A stretch of DNA of 64,000 nucleotides from Bog-473 sp036502025 (GCA_036502025.1 DASXZJ010000126.1:1-64000); one strand, 5' to 3'; positions 1 through 8,351 are shown, counted from the stretch's first letter. Numbers and translations: made by a program. Notes: generated by a model from the letters alone, not told the origin.

Positions 1-22
1 CTCGAGGCCCAGGTCTAGTTCT

Positions 23-54
23 CGACGTCGAACCGGGGGGAACGACGTCGAACC
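23..54. repeat. Two-copy direct repeat, period 20 bp
   Basis: The 12-mer CGACGTCGAACC occurs at 23-34 and again at 43-54, each followed by a G-rich run. It lies just beyond the dprA terminator hairpin. CGACGT itself is part of the palindrome CGACGTCG. No function is evident. Confidence 0.5.
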
Positions 55-55
55 A

Positions 56-85
56 GGGGCAGCGCCGCGGCGGCGGCGCTGCCCC
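56..85 (-). terminator. Strong GC hairpin downstream of dprA
   Basis: A perfect 13-bp stem (arms 56-68 and 73-85) with a 4-nt loop starts 7 nt after the dprA stop codon when read on the minus strand. No clear T-run follows, so it is either a T-poor actinobacterial terminator or an mRNA-stabilising stem-loop. The position at the end of the comM-dprA unit supports termination. Confidence 0.6.
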
Positions 86-92
86 TCTGTCG

Positions 93-1241
93 CTATCGAC
101 TCGGCCGGGACCACCAGCCGCCGGGTCCCACCGCCAGTCCCACCGCGGCTAGTTGCTCGAGCGATTCAGCCACATCGGCCACCGGGAGCCCGCACCGACG
201 GACCACGGTGTCCAGGCTGGCCGGGTCGTGGTCGAGGGCCCGTAAGGTGCGGGCGGCCAACGGCCCCGGAGCCTCGCCGACGACGGATGTCGTAGTCGAG
301 ATGGTGGCCGAGGAGGCGGTGGCCACATCGGGGGGAACGATCCCCGGACGGCCGGCGATGACCAGCTCCAGAGCGGCGAGGACGTCCCCGACATCTCGTA
401 CGGGGGCGGCCCCGTCCACCAGGAGGGCATTGCACCCGGCCGAAGCCGAGCTCCGCACCGATCCGGGAACGGCCCCCACGAGGACGTCCCGGTCGGCGGC
501 CGCCTTCACGGTGTGGAGCGATCCGCTCTGGCGATGGCACTCGACCACCACGACGACGTGGGCCAGGGCCGCCATGATCCGGTTGCGGACCACGAAGCAC
601 CAGGGCGGAGCCCCACCCGACCCCGGTGCCCGTTCGGACAGGACGGCCCCGTGGCCGGCGATGCCGGCCTGGAGCTGGAGATCGGCCCGGCGCACGGCGG
701 CGTCGGGGGCGGTGCCGATGACGGCCACCGTCGGCGCTCCTCCCGGCACGGCCAGAGCCCCGGCCGAGGCGGCGGAGTCGATGCCCCGGGCCAGGCCCGA
801 CACCACCGAGACACCGGCCTCGGCCAGTCCCCGGCCCAGTTCGGAGGCGACGCCGAGGCCGTAGGGAGTGGCGCTGCGGGTACCGACGATCGTCACCCGG
901 GGCCTGCTATCGACCAACGACGGATCACCGAGGGTGAAGAGGATGGCGGGAGCCTCGTGGTCGTCGATCAGTGCTTCGGGATAGCCGGGTCGGCCGTGGA
1001 TACGGACCGCGATCCCAGACCGGGTACAGGCCGACGCCACGGCGTCGACGAGAGACGGCCGGGCCTTGCTCTGATAGGCCCGGTGAGGGTCAGCCCGATG
1101 TCGGCCTGTAGCCAGGTCCTCCCACGCCGCCACCGGTTCGTAGCCCTCGAGGAAACGACGCGTCCGAGCGGGCCCCGCCCCCAGGGCGGCGATAGCGGCG
1201 GCATGACGTTCGGCCTCGCTCAGAGGACGGACGCTCGTCAC
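93..1241 (-). CDS. dprA: DNA-processing protein DprA
   Basis: Rossmann-like DNA-processing protein that binds incoming single-stranded DNA and loads RecA during natural transformation in the organisms studied. Visible family motifs are the GTRSATPYG segment (about residues 120-128), SGLARGID (148-155), RNRIMA (219-224) and the later SGSLHT and PGS elements. A C-terminal winged-helix-like stretch (about 320-380) follows. The 382-aa length is normal. The GTG start at 1241 is chosen because it overlaps the comM stop as GTGA; the open frame continues upstream only as a shadow of comM. It is the last gene of a comM-dprA operon. Whether the organism is transformable cannot be told from this. Confidence 0.93.
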   Translation of the reverse strand: MTSVRPLSEAERHAAAIAALGAGPARTRRFLEGYEPVAAWEDLATGRHRADPHRAYQSKARPSLVDAVASACTRSGIAVRIHGRPGYPEALIDDHEAPAILFTLGDPSLVDSRPRVTIVGTRSATPYGLGVASELGRGLAEAGVSVVSGLARGIDSAASAGALAVPGGAPTVAVIGTAPDAAVRRADLQLQAGIAGHGAVLSERAPGSGGAPPWCFVVRNRIMAALAHVVVVVECHRQSGSLHTVKAAADRDVLVGAVPGSVRSSASAGCNALLVDGAAPVRDVGDVLAALELVIAGRPGIVPPDVATASSATISTTTSVVGEAPGPLAARTLRALDHDPASLDTVVRRCGLPVADVAESLEQLAAVGLAVGPGGWWSRPSR

Positions 1242-2758
1242 GACGGCACGCCCGCCGTCGGGGCGCACCGGGCGTCTCGCAGGTGCAGCGCCTCGGCCAT
1301 CTGGCGGGCACTGATGAGGGGGCCGGTGCCGTCGAGGTCGCCCAGGGTCCGGGCCACCCGACGTACCCGGTGCAAGCCCCGGGCCGACAACGCCCCGGCT
1401 CGCAGACGCCTCTCCAACAGCGCTGCCGCGTCGGGCGACAACGGGGCGAACCGGTCGAGCGAGGTCGCGGCAATCTCGGCGTTGCACCGCACCCCCCGGG
1501 TGGTGGCCACCAGCCGGGCGAAGCGCACCCGCTCGGCCACGGCGGCCGATGACTCTCCCGGTGGGCCGCCCATCAGGTCCTCGACGTCGGGACGCCCGAG
1601 GGAGATGGCCAGGTCGAAGCGGTCGAGCAGCGGGGCCGACAGTCGGCGCCCATAGCGGGCCCGGGCCGCCTCGGTGCAGCGACAGGCCCCGGGGATGCTC
1701 CCCTCGCCGCACGGGCACGGATTCATGGCTCCGACCAGAAGGAAACGAGCCGGGAGGTCGGCCGAGCGCCGGGCCCGTCGGATCCGCACCACCCCCTCTT
1801 CCAGAGGCTGACGCAGCATGTCCAGGGCCACGGCGGGGAACTCCCCCAACTCGTCGAGGAAAAGGACCCCGCAGTGGGCCAGCGAGATCTCGCCCGGCCG
1901 CAACCAGGCCGTTCCCCCTCCGATGAGCGACACCTCGGTGGCACTGTGATGCGGGGCCCGGAACGGCGGACGTTCGGCCAGGGCCCCACCCACCAGAGTG
2001 ACGCCGGCGGCCGAATGGATGCGGGTGACCTCTAGGGCCTCGTCCTGTCGCAGCGGGGGCAGAAGGCCCGGGAGCCGGGCGGCGAGCATGGTCTTGCCCG
2101 AACCCGGAGGTCCCACCAGTAGGAGATGATGGCCGCCGGCGGCGGCCACCTCGAGAGCGCGGCGAGCGACGATCTGGCCCCGCACGTCGGCCAGATCCGG
2201 GCCTGGCACCTCGCGGGCAGGCCCGGCGATAGCCGGTGGGATCGCGGGCCACGGGGCCTGGCCGGTGAGGGCGGCCACGAGCTCACCCAGGTGGGTGGCT
2301 CCCCGGACCTCGTGCCCTCCGACCAGACCGGCGTCAGGAGCACAGGCGGCCGGCACCACCACCCGGCGACAGCCGAGGGCGGCCACCATGGGGACGATCC
2401 CCGGCACGGGGCGCAGAGAGCCATCGAGGCCGAGCTCGCCGATGAAGGCCGTATCGGCGACACAGGTATCGGGCACAACGCCGCCGGCCACCAGGACACC
2501 CACGGCGATGGGCAGGTCGAGGCCCGAGCCCCCCTTTCGGATCCCTGACGGCGCCAGGTTCACCGTGACGCGGTGCAGCGGCCACCTCAGATCGCTCGAC
2601 GACACGGCCGCCCGCACGCGATCGCGTGACTCACGGACGGCGGCGTCGGGAAGCCCGACGACGGTGAAACCGGGCAAGCCGTTGGCGACGTGAACCTCGA
2701 CGACAACGGGACGACCGTCGACCCCGTGCAGGGTGGCGGAGGGAATAGAAGCAAGCAC
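1238..2758 (-). CDS. comM: ComM/YifB-family AAA+ ATPase (Mg-chelatase-like)
   Basis: Hexameric AAA+ helicase family; ComM promotes branch migration of the recombination three-stranded intermediate during transformation. An N-terminal ChlI-like domain (about 1-170) carries the typical NGLPGFTVVGLPD segment. The AAA module shows Walker A GPPGSGKT at 216-223 and Walker B GVLFLDELGEF at 297-307, followed by a zinc-binding-like CPCG...C.C stretch and a C-terminal Mg-chelatase domain. The GTG at 2758 gives 506 aa and the usual N-terminus (LASIPSATLHGVDG). An ATG at 2803 would add 15 residues. It is coupled to dprA by a 4-bp overlap. Confidence 0.93.
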   Translation of the reverse strand: MLASIPSATLHGVDGRPVVVEVHVANGLPGFTVVGLPDAAVRESRDRVRAAVSSSDLRWPLHRVTVNLAPSGIRKGGSGLDLPIAVGVLVAGGVVPDTCVADTAFIGELGLDGSLRPVPGIVPMVAALGCRRVVVPAACAPDAGLVGGHEVRGATHLGELVAALTGQAPWPAIPPAIAGPAREVPGPDLADVRGQIVARRALEVAAAGGHHLLLVGPPGSGKTMLAARLPGLLPPLRQDEALEVTRIHSAAGVTLVGGALAERPPFRAPHHSATEVSLIGGGTAWLRPGEISLAHCGVLFLDELGEFPAVALDMLRQPLEEGVVRIRRARRSADLPARFLLVGAMNPCPCGEGSIPGACRCTEAARARYGRRLSAPLLDRFDLAISLGRPDVEDLMGGPPGESSAAVAERVRFARLVATTRGVRCNAEIAATSLDRFAPLSPDAAALLERRLRAGALSARGLHRVRRVARTLGDLDGTGPLISARQMAEALHLRDARCAPTAGVPS

Positions 2759-2971
2759 AACGGGCTCCCACGGAGAGCGGTCCGGGCCATGAACCGGACT
2801 CATGATTCTGTGAGGGCCGTTTTCGAGGCGCCGGCCGCACGAGGCGTGGGTGCACCGTACGGTAGGGGTGTATCGCCCAGCACTCACGACGAGCCCGGCC
2901 CCAAGAAAACGACGGGAAGGCCGTCTCGCCGAACGAGATCAACCCGGTGAAACCGACGGAGGTGCCATCCG

Positions 2972-3388
2972 ATGGACGTCCAGTTCGTAGCCAGCATCGC
3001 CCCGATCGTGCCCAACGCTGCCGCCGCCCGATCGTTCTACGGAGACGCCCTGGGCCTCTCCTTTGAGGGCGAGGAGGGCGACTACCTGTTCACCCATGAA
3101 CTCGCGGGGACAAAACACTTCGGCCTGTGGCCCCTTTCGGAAGCGGCCAGCGCCTGCTTCGGCACCACCGAATGGCCCGCCGACATTCCCATCCCCCAGG
3201 CCAGCATCGAGTTCGAGGTCCCCGACGTCGTTGCCGCAGCCGCTGAACTCACGTCCAAGGGCTATCGACTCATTCACGATGCCCGCACGGAGCCGTGGGC
3301 TCAAATCACCGCCCGGCTTCTGAGCCCTGAAGGCTTACTGGTAGCCGTCTGCTACTCCCCTTCATTCCATGACGAGGGGGACAGCTGA
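2972..3388 (+). CDS. VOC-superfamily (glyoxalase/bleomycin-resistance-like) protein
   Basis: A 138-aa single-domain protein with the beta-alpha-beta-beta-beta pattern of the vicinal-oxygen-chelate fold: an N-terminal strand, then AAARSFYGDALGLSF (18-32) as the helix and following strand, and a C-terminal LSPEGLLVAVCYSP segment. These proteins bind a metal or small hydrophobic compound and range from isomerases to resistance proteins. Substrate not inferable. A GGAGG ribosome site lies about 10 nt before the ATG. It is a solitary gene in the 213-bp promoter-bearing gap divergent from comM. Confidence 0.75.
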   Translation: MDVQFVASIAPIVPNAAAARSFYGDALGLSFEGEEGDYLFTHELAGTKHFGLWPLSEAASACFGTTEWPADIPIPQASIEFEVPDVVAAAAELTSKGYRLIHDARTEPWAQITARLLSPEGLLVAVCYSPSFHDEGDS

Positions 3389-3465
3389 GAGTCATCCCAC
3401 TCGAAGGCTTCTCCTATGGCATCGCAGACGTCAGCACGCTTTTCCGTCCGCCTCGGTACGCCGGC

Positions 3466-4389
3466 TCATCCTTTACCCGCTTCCCACGATCGATGTTGTG
3501 TAGAGACGCGATTCCACAGGTGGTCGAGCACTTCGGGTGAGTCGCCGTCGAAGCGAATATCGAACATCTCCGCGAGCAGCGCGAACCAGTCGTCTCGGTT
3601 GGTCAGTGGCTCACCGGTATGCGCACCGCTGCCAACTCGGATCGGCACAAGGCCACGTATGACATCGACGCCACTCGCATCGCGGTGCTGGGCCATCGCG
3701 ACCTGCACGAATCCAGAAGCGGGCGAGGTCGATAACCACTCGTGCATTGAGATGAGGTCGCCCACCGATGCCTCGGCCGTGGACCAGCTCATGCCGACGA
3801 ATCCGCCCTCAGGGTCATGGGAAAGGTGCCATTCGTCGGTACCATTCGAATCGAGAGTCAGGCACCACGGTTCTTGCTCATATGTGGCGGCCACCAGCGG
3901 TAACGCCTGGTACAAGGCGTCCCCGAGCCCCACGTCGACGTACCAGACGCCCGATGGGTTCTCAATCGTCGGGAGGCGGCTGACCGTGAGAACCAGATGA
4001 TTTCCCATCGTTCCCGAGTTCGGGCCTTCAGGACCGTGCACGCCCCCCGCGTGGTCAGCGACCTCGTAGCCGAGCGATCGCAGAAGCGCACCGAATGCGC
4101 CGTTGAGGTGGTAGCAGTAACCGCCCCGGCTTTCGAGCGCGATCCGCACGACGGAATCGAGCGGATTGATGCCCCATGTCTCGCCTGAGTGGATCCATAT
4201 CGTCTCGTACGGCACGCGTTCAACATGGCGACGATGGAGGCGCTGTAACGCGTCGAGAGACGGCGGCTCAGCAGACAGACCGAGCCTCCGCAAGTAGTGC
4301 CCCTGCAGTTCTGGATCCAACGGCGCCGACCGATACCGCACGCCGATAGCTTCGCAGGTCGCCGGTATTCTCGGCGGGTTGTCTGTCAA
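3466..4389 (-). CDS. Arylamine N-acetyltransferase
   Basis: Transfers acetyl (or another acyl) from CoA to aromatic amines or hydrazines through a Cys-His-Asp triad. All three residues are visible: Cys92 in RGGYCYHLN, His131 in GNHLVL and Asp152 in YVDVGLGD. Length 307 aa is slightly longer than the usual 270-290. The frame opens with TTG at 4389, 45 nt from the divergent start at 4434; an internal start is possible. In mycobacteria a NAT is part of the cholesterol-catabolic operon, but here the gene lies away from the catabolic blocks, so that link is only a suggestion. Confidence 0.88.
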   Translation of the reverse strand: MTDNPPRIPATCEAIGVRYRSAPLDPELQGHYLRRLGLSAEPPSLDALQRLHRRHVERVPYETIWIHSGETWGINPLDSVVRIALESRGGYCYHLNGAFGALLRSLGYEVADHAGGVHGPEGPNSGTMGNHLVLTVSRLPTIENPSGVWYVDVGLGDALYQALPLVAATYEQEPWCLTLDSNGTDEWHLSHDPEGGFVGMSWSTAEASVGDLISMHEWLSTSPASGFVQVAMAQHRDASGVDVIRGLVPIRVGSGAHTGEPLTNRDDWFALLAEMFDIRFDGDSPEVLDHLWNRVSTQHRSWEAGKG

Positions 4390-4433
4390 CGATTAGAACA
4401 ACCATGAGTGCGGTCCGGGTCAAAAGGAGCCAC

Positions 4434-4892
4434 ATGTCAGACATTTCGGATCCAATGAAGATGGCGGCGTTAGAGCCGTTCGTCGGACGGTGGACCATGG
4501 CGGCGGAGTTCGACCCTGAATCGACTCCTCCGCGTGCGGTCACCACCTTCGAGTGGTTGGCGGGAAAGCACTTCCTGGTCCAGCGATGGGAGGTCGACCA
4601 TCCGGAGGCCCCGGACGGCATCGCCATCATCGGGTTCGATCCGACCAAGGCCACGTACCTTCAGCATTACTTCGACTCCCGAGGCGTGGCGCGTGTGTAC
4701 GACATGACCTTTTCAAATGGAGTCTGGGAGCTGCAGCGATTCGCCTCGGAGCCCGACTTCTCACAGCGTTTCACCGGGCGCTTCACCGACGACGGCAATT
4801 CGATTGTCGGAGCCTGGGAGATCTCGAGAGACGGCTCAGGCTGGGAGCCCGATTTCAACCTGACCTACACCCGATTGAATCAGCCCGATTGA
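4434..4892 (+). CDS. Small conserved protein, DUF1579-like lipocalin-type barrel
   Basis: A 152-aa protein with the pattern of heme/fatty-acid-binding-like beta barrels: LEPFVGRWTM near the start, GIAIIGFDPTKATYLQHYFDSRG in the middle and a terminal IVGAWEISRDGSGWEPDFNLTYTR. I assign it only loosely to DUF1579-type proteins. The ATG at 4434 follows AAGGAG at the right spacing and is preferred over the in-frame ATG at 4404. Its last four codons and stop are built from the first copies of a 14-bp tandem repeat, so the C-terminus may be length-variable between strains. Confidence 0.65.
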   Translation: MSDISDPMKMAALEPFVGRWTMAAEFDPESTPPRAVTTFEWLAGKHFLVQRWEVDHPEAPDGIAIIGFDPTKATYLQHYFDSRGVARVYDMTFSNGVWELQRFASEPDFSQRFTGRFTDDGNSIVGAWEISRDGSGWEPDFNLTYTRLNQPD

Positions 4893-4925
4893 ATCAGCCC
4901 GATTGAAATGGCCCGATTGAATTAG
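4870..4925. repeat. Four tandem copies of a 14-bp unit across a stop codon
   Basis: Unit CCCGATTGAATCAG at 4870-4883 and 4884-4897 (identical), then 4898-4911 (2 changes) and 4912-4925 (1 change). The unit length is not a multiple of three and each copy carries a TGA, so copy-number change would alter which frame terminates the upstream gene without removing a stop. Confidence 0.9.
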
Positions 4926-4956
4926 ATGGTCCAGGCGGAACTCCCCCGCCCCGGAT

Positions 4957-5706
4957 TCAGCCCTCGAACGCGGCCAGGACCTCGTCGGCGATGTCGGCGT
5001 TGGCGTGCACGGCCTGGACGTCGTCGTGGTCGTCGATGGCCTCCAACAGGCGCAGCACCCGCTTCGCGTCACCCTCGTCGGGCACCGGGATGAGCGACGT
5101 CGGCTCCAGAGAGAGGTCGACCGAGTCGGGGGTGATCCCCGCTTCGTCGAGGGCTTGGCGCACCGATTCGAGATCAGCCGGGGCGCAGGTGACGATCCAA
5201 GATTCACCGTTGCTCGAGAGGTTCTCGGCGCCGCCCTCCATGGCGATCTCCATGACCTTGTCCTCGTCGTAGCTGATGGGAACGGCCACCACACCCTTGC
5301 GCTCGAACTGCCAGCTCACGGCGCCCGGCTCGGCCATGTTGCCGCCGTTGCGGTTGAACAGGTTCCGCACTTCCGAGCCCGTGCGGTTGCGGTTGTCGCT
5401 CAAGGTCTCGACCATGACGGCCACACCTGCCGGACCGTACCCCTCGTAATTGATGGCCTCGTAGCGGACGCCTTCCAGCTCGCCCGTGCCCCGCTTGATG
5501 GCCTTTTCAATCGTGTCCAGCGGGACCGACGCACTGCGAGCCTTCTGATAGGCCGTGCGCAAGGTGGCGTTGGCGTCCATATCGCCACCGCCCTCCCGAG
5601 CGGCCACCTCGACCAGGCGGATGCACTTGGCGAATATCTTGGCCCGGGCCTTGTCTTGGGCGCCCTTGCGGTACTTGGTCGTCGCCCACTTCGAGTGACC
5701 CGACAT
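4957..5706 (-). CDS. yebC: YebC/PmpR family protein (TACO1 family)
   Basis: Family members bind DNA as regulators in some species and act on the ribosome to relieve stalling at proline stretches (TACO1/YebC) in others. The 249-aa product starts with the diagnostic MSGHSKWATTKYRK and shows the AYQKARSASVPLDTIEKAIKRG and acidic C-terminal domains in order. The ATG at 5706 has GGAGG 10 nt upstream; an in-frame ATG three codons earlier is too close to that site. The gene stands alone here, not beside ruvCAB as in many genomes. Confidence 0.93.
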   Translation of the reverse strand: MSGHSKWATTKYRKGAQDKARAKIFAKCIRLVEVAAREGGGDMDANATLRTAYQKARSASVPLDTIEKAIKRGTGELEGVRYEAINYEGYGPAGVAVMVETLSDNRNRTGSEVRNLFNRNGGNMAEPGAVSWQFERKGVVAVPISYDEDKVMEIAMEGGAENLSSNGESWIVTCAPADLESVRQALDEAGITPDSVDLSLEPTSLIPVPDEGDAKRVLRLLEAIDDHDDVQAVHANADIADEVLAAFEG

Positions 5707-5903
5707 GTTCTGCATTCCTCCTCGGAGACTGAGGAGTCGATTGTATCGGTCCCGACCGGGGCACCCTCCAGGGGGAACTGGGGGAACCGGCGCAGCAGGC
5801 CCGCTCCAAGACGAGCTCACTTGCTCGAAGCAGGTCGAAATGACGATCACAGCCGTGTCGAGGTGAAGGCGTGCTACGAGCCACCCCCGTGCTGCTCTAC
5901 CAC

Positions 5904-6668
5904 TTAGCCGGCGTCGTATTCGTCGTGGCGGTGCCACCAGAAGCCGTCCTCGTTGCGGCCGAGTGGCGCACGGTCGAGCCACTGGTACATGCCCCAGAGG
6001 CCGTCCAGCCCGCGGGCGTACGCCGAGTAGGTGTGATGCACCACCCCATCCTCGAGCGCGAACGCGCTCACGCCGGGCCCTTCCTCTCGGTAGGTCTCCC
6101 AGTCGGTGCCGACAACGCTGGATGCGAACTCGTCGAGCCCGGGACCGGCTTCGGCGGATGGTTTCATGTCCGAGGTGCTGAAGTTGTACTCGACGCCGCC
6201 GGACTCCCACTGTTCCTTGGTTACTCCCGCCTGGAAGTCGTAGTTGAAATCGCTGTCGAACGACGAGTTCCAGGGGAAGGTCCAGCCCATCCGCTGCTTG
6301 TACGCCTGGATCTTCGCCAGCGGAGCCCTCGACACCGCACACAGGGTGACATCATGATTCGCCAGGTGGATGACCGAGCCGTTGAAGCCGTCCGCGATCG
6401 CTGAGCAGGACGGACATCCGGCCGTGTAGTCAGGTCCGAACATGAAGTGGTAGATCAGGAGCTGCGAGCGCCCTCTGAACAAATCGGCCAGAGACCCGGT
6501 GCCCTCGTCGGTGTCGAAGCGGTAGTCCTTTTCGATTCGGACCCAGGGCAGCTCCTGACGCCACTTGGCCAGCTCGTCGCCACGCCTCGTGTGCGTCTTC
6601 TCAGCCTCGAGCAAGTCCAGTCGCGCTGTCAGCCACTCGTCCCGGGTGGCGGTCTTATGGTCGGTCAT
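5904..6668 (-). CDS. DUF899 (thioredoxin-fold) protein
   Basis: A 254-aa DUF899 protein. The N-terminal EWLTARLDLLEAEKTHTRRGDELAKWRQELPWVRIEKDYRF block and the LIYHFMFGPDYTAGCPSCSAIADGFNG core are typical. Cys85 and Cys88 form a CPSC pair at the redox-active position of the thioredoxin fold. The C-terminal W..HDEY stretch is also family-like. Function is unknown in the family; a redox or resistance role is usually guessed. GAGGAG precedes the ATG. Five 9-bp tandem repeats begin directly upstream of the ribosome site. Confidence 0.85.
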   Translation of the reverse strand: MTDHKTATRDEWLTARLDLLEAEKTHTRRGDELAKWRQELPWVRIEKDYRFDTDEGTGSLADLFRGRSQLLIYHFMFGPDYTAGCPSCSAIADGFNGSVIHLANHDVTLCAVSRAPLAKIQAYKQRMGWTFPWNSSFDSDFNYDFQAGVTKEQWESGGVEYNFSTSDMKPSAEAGPGLDEFASSVVGTDWETYREEGPGVSAFALEDGVVHHTYSAYARGLDGLWGMYQWLDRAPLGRNEDGFWWHRHDEYDAG

Positions 6669-6680
6669 TGTTGTCTCCTC

Positions 6681-6725
6681 TCGTCGTTCTCGTCGTTCTC
6701 GTCGTTCTCGTCGTTCTCGTCCTTC
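6681..6725. repeat. Five tandem copies of a 9-bp unit
   Basis: TCGTCGTTC repeats at 6681, 6690, 6699 and 6708, with a one-mismatch fifth copy at 6717-6725. The array ends next to the ribosome-binding site of the minus-strand DUF899 gene, so it sits in that gene's leader or promoter. Confidence 0.92.
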
Positions 6726-6790
6726 TCGCCGTCACGTGTGGAGTGGCTCAGGCCCACCGGTGGCGTTTCACATCGGTGACTCGAGTCCGG

Positions 6791-7480
6791 TCACATCGAT
6801 GGCATCAACCCGGGGATTGCCGAGGGCGCCACGACGATGACCATCCCCAGGACGACGATCGCCAGCCCCAGCGGGACATCAATCGTCGCTTTCGCCGGCA
6901 GGAGCTTCTGGCCGATGGCGAGCACGGCCGTCACGGACATCCACAAGACACTCATGGCGCTGACCGCCACCATCATGAGCATCAGCCCGATGCTCGAGCC
7001 GACGCAGTAGAGCCCGAACCCGAATCCAGAGCCGACGCTCTCCCGACAGCGTCGACGAAAATGCTGCTTGAGCGGTGTGAGCTCGTAGAGACCAACCGCG
7101 ATCACCACGCCACCGGCGACGGTCGTCCCATGTGGCCGGTACAGCGCGTAGACGGCCAGGCCCACGAGCAGCCACACAGCCAGGTAGGACGCCAGGAAGA
7201 ACGGCGTCGCCCGGACCCGTTGGCGGCCCTGGGTGTATCGCAACACCGCCGGTACGGCGCCCGGCAGCATCATGGCGGCCATCATCGACAGCCACAGCAC
7301 CACAAAGAAGGCGAAAGAGCCGAGCCGGGTGGCAACGCCCATATCCATCCCGCTCATCTCCCGGACCGCCACGACCCAGCAGGCCGCGGCGAGGGTGAGG
7401 GTGAGGGTCAACGCGCCGTATCGAAGCAGGCGCGTGTCCCTCCGCTGGCTCGCACGGGGGGCACGATCTAGGGCTGACAT
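6791..7480 (-). CDS. DUF2182 integral membrane protein
   Basis: A 229-aa membrane protein with about six or seven hydrophobic segments (first about residues 20-40). It shows the DUF2182 signatures: SMMAAMMLPGAVPAVL after TM2, YELTPLKQ before a loop rich in Arg/Cys, and GLYCVGSSIGLMLMMVAVSAMS. The family is called a predicted metal-binding membrane protein, but its role is unknown. The ATG at 7480 with GGAG 8 nt upstream is favoured over a GTG three codons earlier. Confidence 0.85.
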   Translation of the reverse strand: MSALDRAPRASQRRDTRLLRYGALTLTLTLAAACWVVAVREMSGMDMGVATRLGSFAFFVVLWLSMMAAMMLPGAVPAVLRYTQGRQRVRATPFFLASYLAVWLLVGLAVYALYRPHGTTVAGGVVIAVGLYELTPLKQHFRRRCRESVGSGFGFGLYCVGSSIGLMLMMVAVSAMSVLWMSVTAVLAIGQKLLPAKATIDVPLGLAIVVLGMVIVVAPSAIPGLMPSM

Positions 7481-7507
7481 CGGGGGCACTCCTGGACGGT
7501 CCGGGAC

Positions 7508-7544
7508 GAGGTGGAGGTGGAGGTGGAGGTGGTGGTGGTGGTGG
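7508..7544. repeat. GAGGTG / GTG microsatellite
   Basis: Four GAGGTG hexamers (7508-7531) run into about four further GGT triplets. The array lies between the 3' end of the SRPBCC gene and the start of the DUF2182 gene, in the latter's upstream region. Confidence 0.9.
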
Positions 7545-7579
7545 ACTCGGGCGTGGTTGGGCCGGAACGAGCCTTCTGG

Positions 7580-8020
7580 TCAGGCCGCATCTTCCCGGGG
7601 GACGTCGGGACCGGGGTCGTCCCCGCCGACGACGGCCGAGAGACGCTCGAGGTAGTGGGTCCAGCCGCTCGAGTGGTCCGAGACGGCGTCGTCCGGCAGC
7701 CCGCGGTGCACGAGGCGAACGGTGGTCTTGTCGCCGTCGGGGATCAGGGTGATCTCGATCTGGGTGGAGCGAGCCGGGATGGGGTGACCGGGCTCGTCCC
7801 ACCCGAAGGTGAAGACCACCCGCTCGTCGGGCACGATCTCGGTGAACTCGCCCACCGAAGGGTGCCGGCCCTGGACGAGGACGCGATGCGTTCCCCCGAC
7901 CACGGCGTCGATCTCGGCCTCGGTGCCCATCCAGCGGACGTGCTGCGCGGGATCAACCAGGAACGGGAAGATGGTCGCGGGACTGGCGACGATCACGACC
8001 TCTCGGGTTAGTTCAGCCAT
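7580..8020 (-). CDS. SRPBCC/AHSA1-type START-fold protein
   Basis: A 146-aa helix-grip protein of the AHSA1-like group: REVVIVASPATIFPFLVDPAQHVRWMG at the start, VVFTFGWDEPGH in the middle and TTVRLVHRGLPDD...GWTHYLERL at the end. Such proteins bind hydrophobic ligands; many are partners of ArsR regulators. The ATG at 8020 with AGGA upstream lies 8 bp inside the end of the ArsR gene, so the two are translationally coupled. An earlier in-frame start at 8089 would overlap ArsR by 77 bp and is unlikely. Confidence 0.87.
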   Translation of the reverse strand: MAELTREVVIVASPATIFPFLVDPAQHVRWMGTEAEIDAVVGGTHRVLVQGRHPSVGEFTEIVPDERVVFTFGWDEPGHPIPARSTQIEITLIPDGDKTTVRLVHRGLPDDAVSDHSSGWTHYLERLSAVVGGDDPGPDVPREDAA

Positions 8021-8342
8021 TGCGCTTCCTTTCTGTTGAGATGTCTTCGGTGGCTTCGGCCAGTTCCCGCAGGCGCTCGAGGCTGTCACTCCAGTACCCG
8101 TCGAGGAAGCTGCGCAGCCGGGCCATCTCGGCGTGGTTGGCCCGGTAGAGCCGCTTGGTCCCGTCCCGCCGCTCCAGGATCAACTCGGCCTCCCGAAGGA
8201 CGCCGAGATGCTGGGACACGGCCGACCGCGTGATGTCCTCGAAGTTGGCGGCAATGTGCGCCGCCGGCATCTCCTCGGACCAGATCAAACGGAGTATCTC
8301 GCGCCGCCTGGGCTCCGCCAGGGCTTTGAACAACGTATCCAC
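8013..8342 (-). CDS. ArsR-family winged-helix repressor
   Basis: A 109-aa regulator with the standard ArsR layout: FKALAEPRRREILRLI, then the recognition helix ITRSAVSQHLGVLREAELI and the wing RRDGTKRLYRAN. No Cys pair is present, so it is unlikely to sense metal through the classic CVC site; it belongs to the group paired with AHSA1 proteins. GTG start at 8342. An inverted-repeat operator lies 10-30 bp upstream, as expected for autoregulation. Confidence 0.9.
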   Translation of the reverse strand: MDTLFKALAEPRRREILRLIWSEEMPAAHIAANFEDITRSAVSQHLGVLREAELILERRDGTKRLYRANHAEMARLRSFLDGYWSDSLERLRELAEATEDISTERKRNG

Positions 8343-8351
8343 CAGCCCTAT

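Noticed and set aside
1242..2252. Open frame extending dprA upstream to about 719 codons
   Set aside because: This part is antisense-frame shadow of comM in the same strand; the family N-terminus begins at the GTG at 1241.
4553..4906. Alternative +1 frame in the 4434-4892 gene, suggesting a frameshift
   Set aside because: The main frame is intact from ribosome site to stop; the alternative is open only because of the tandem repeat and GC bias.
4870..4925. CRISPR-like array
   Set aside because: Units are contiguous 14-mers without spacers and there are no cas genes.
5707..6342. A 212-codon N-terminal extension of yebC
   Set aside because: Low-complexity Arg/Gly/Pro translation overlapping DUF899; YebC starts at MSGHSKW with its own ribosome site.
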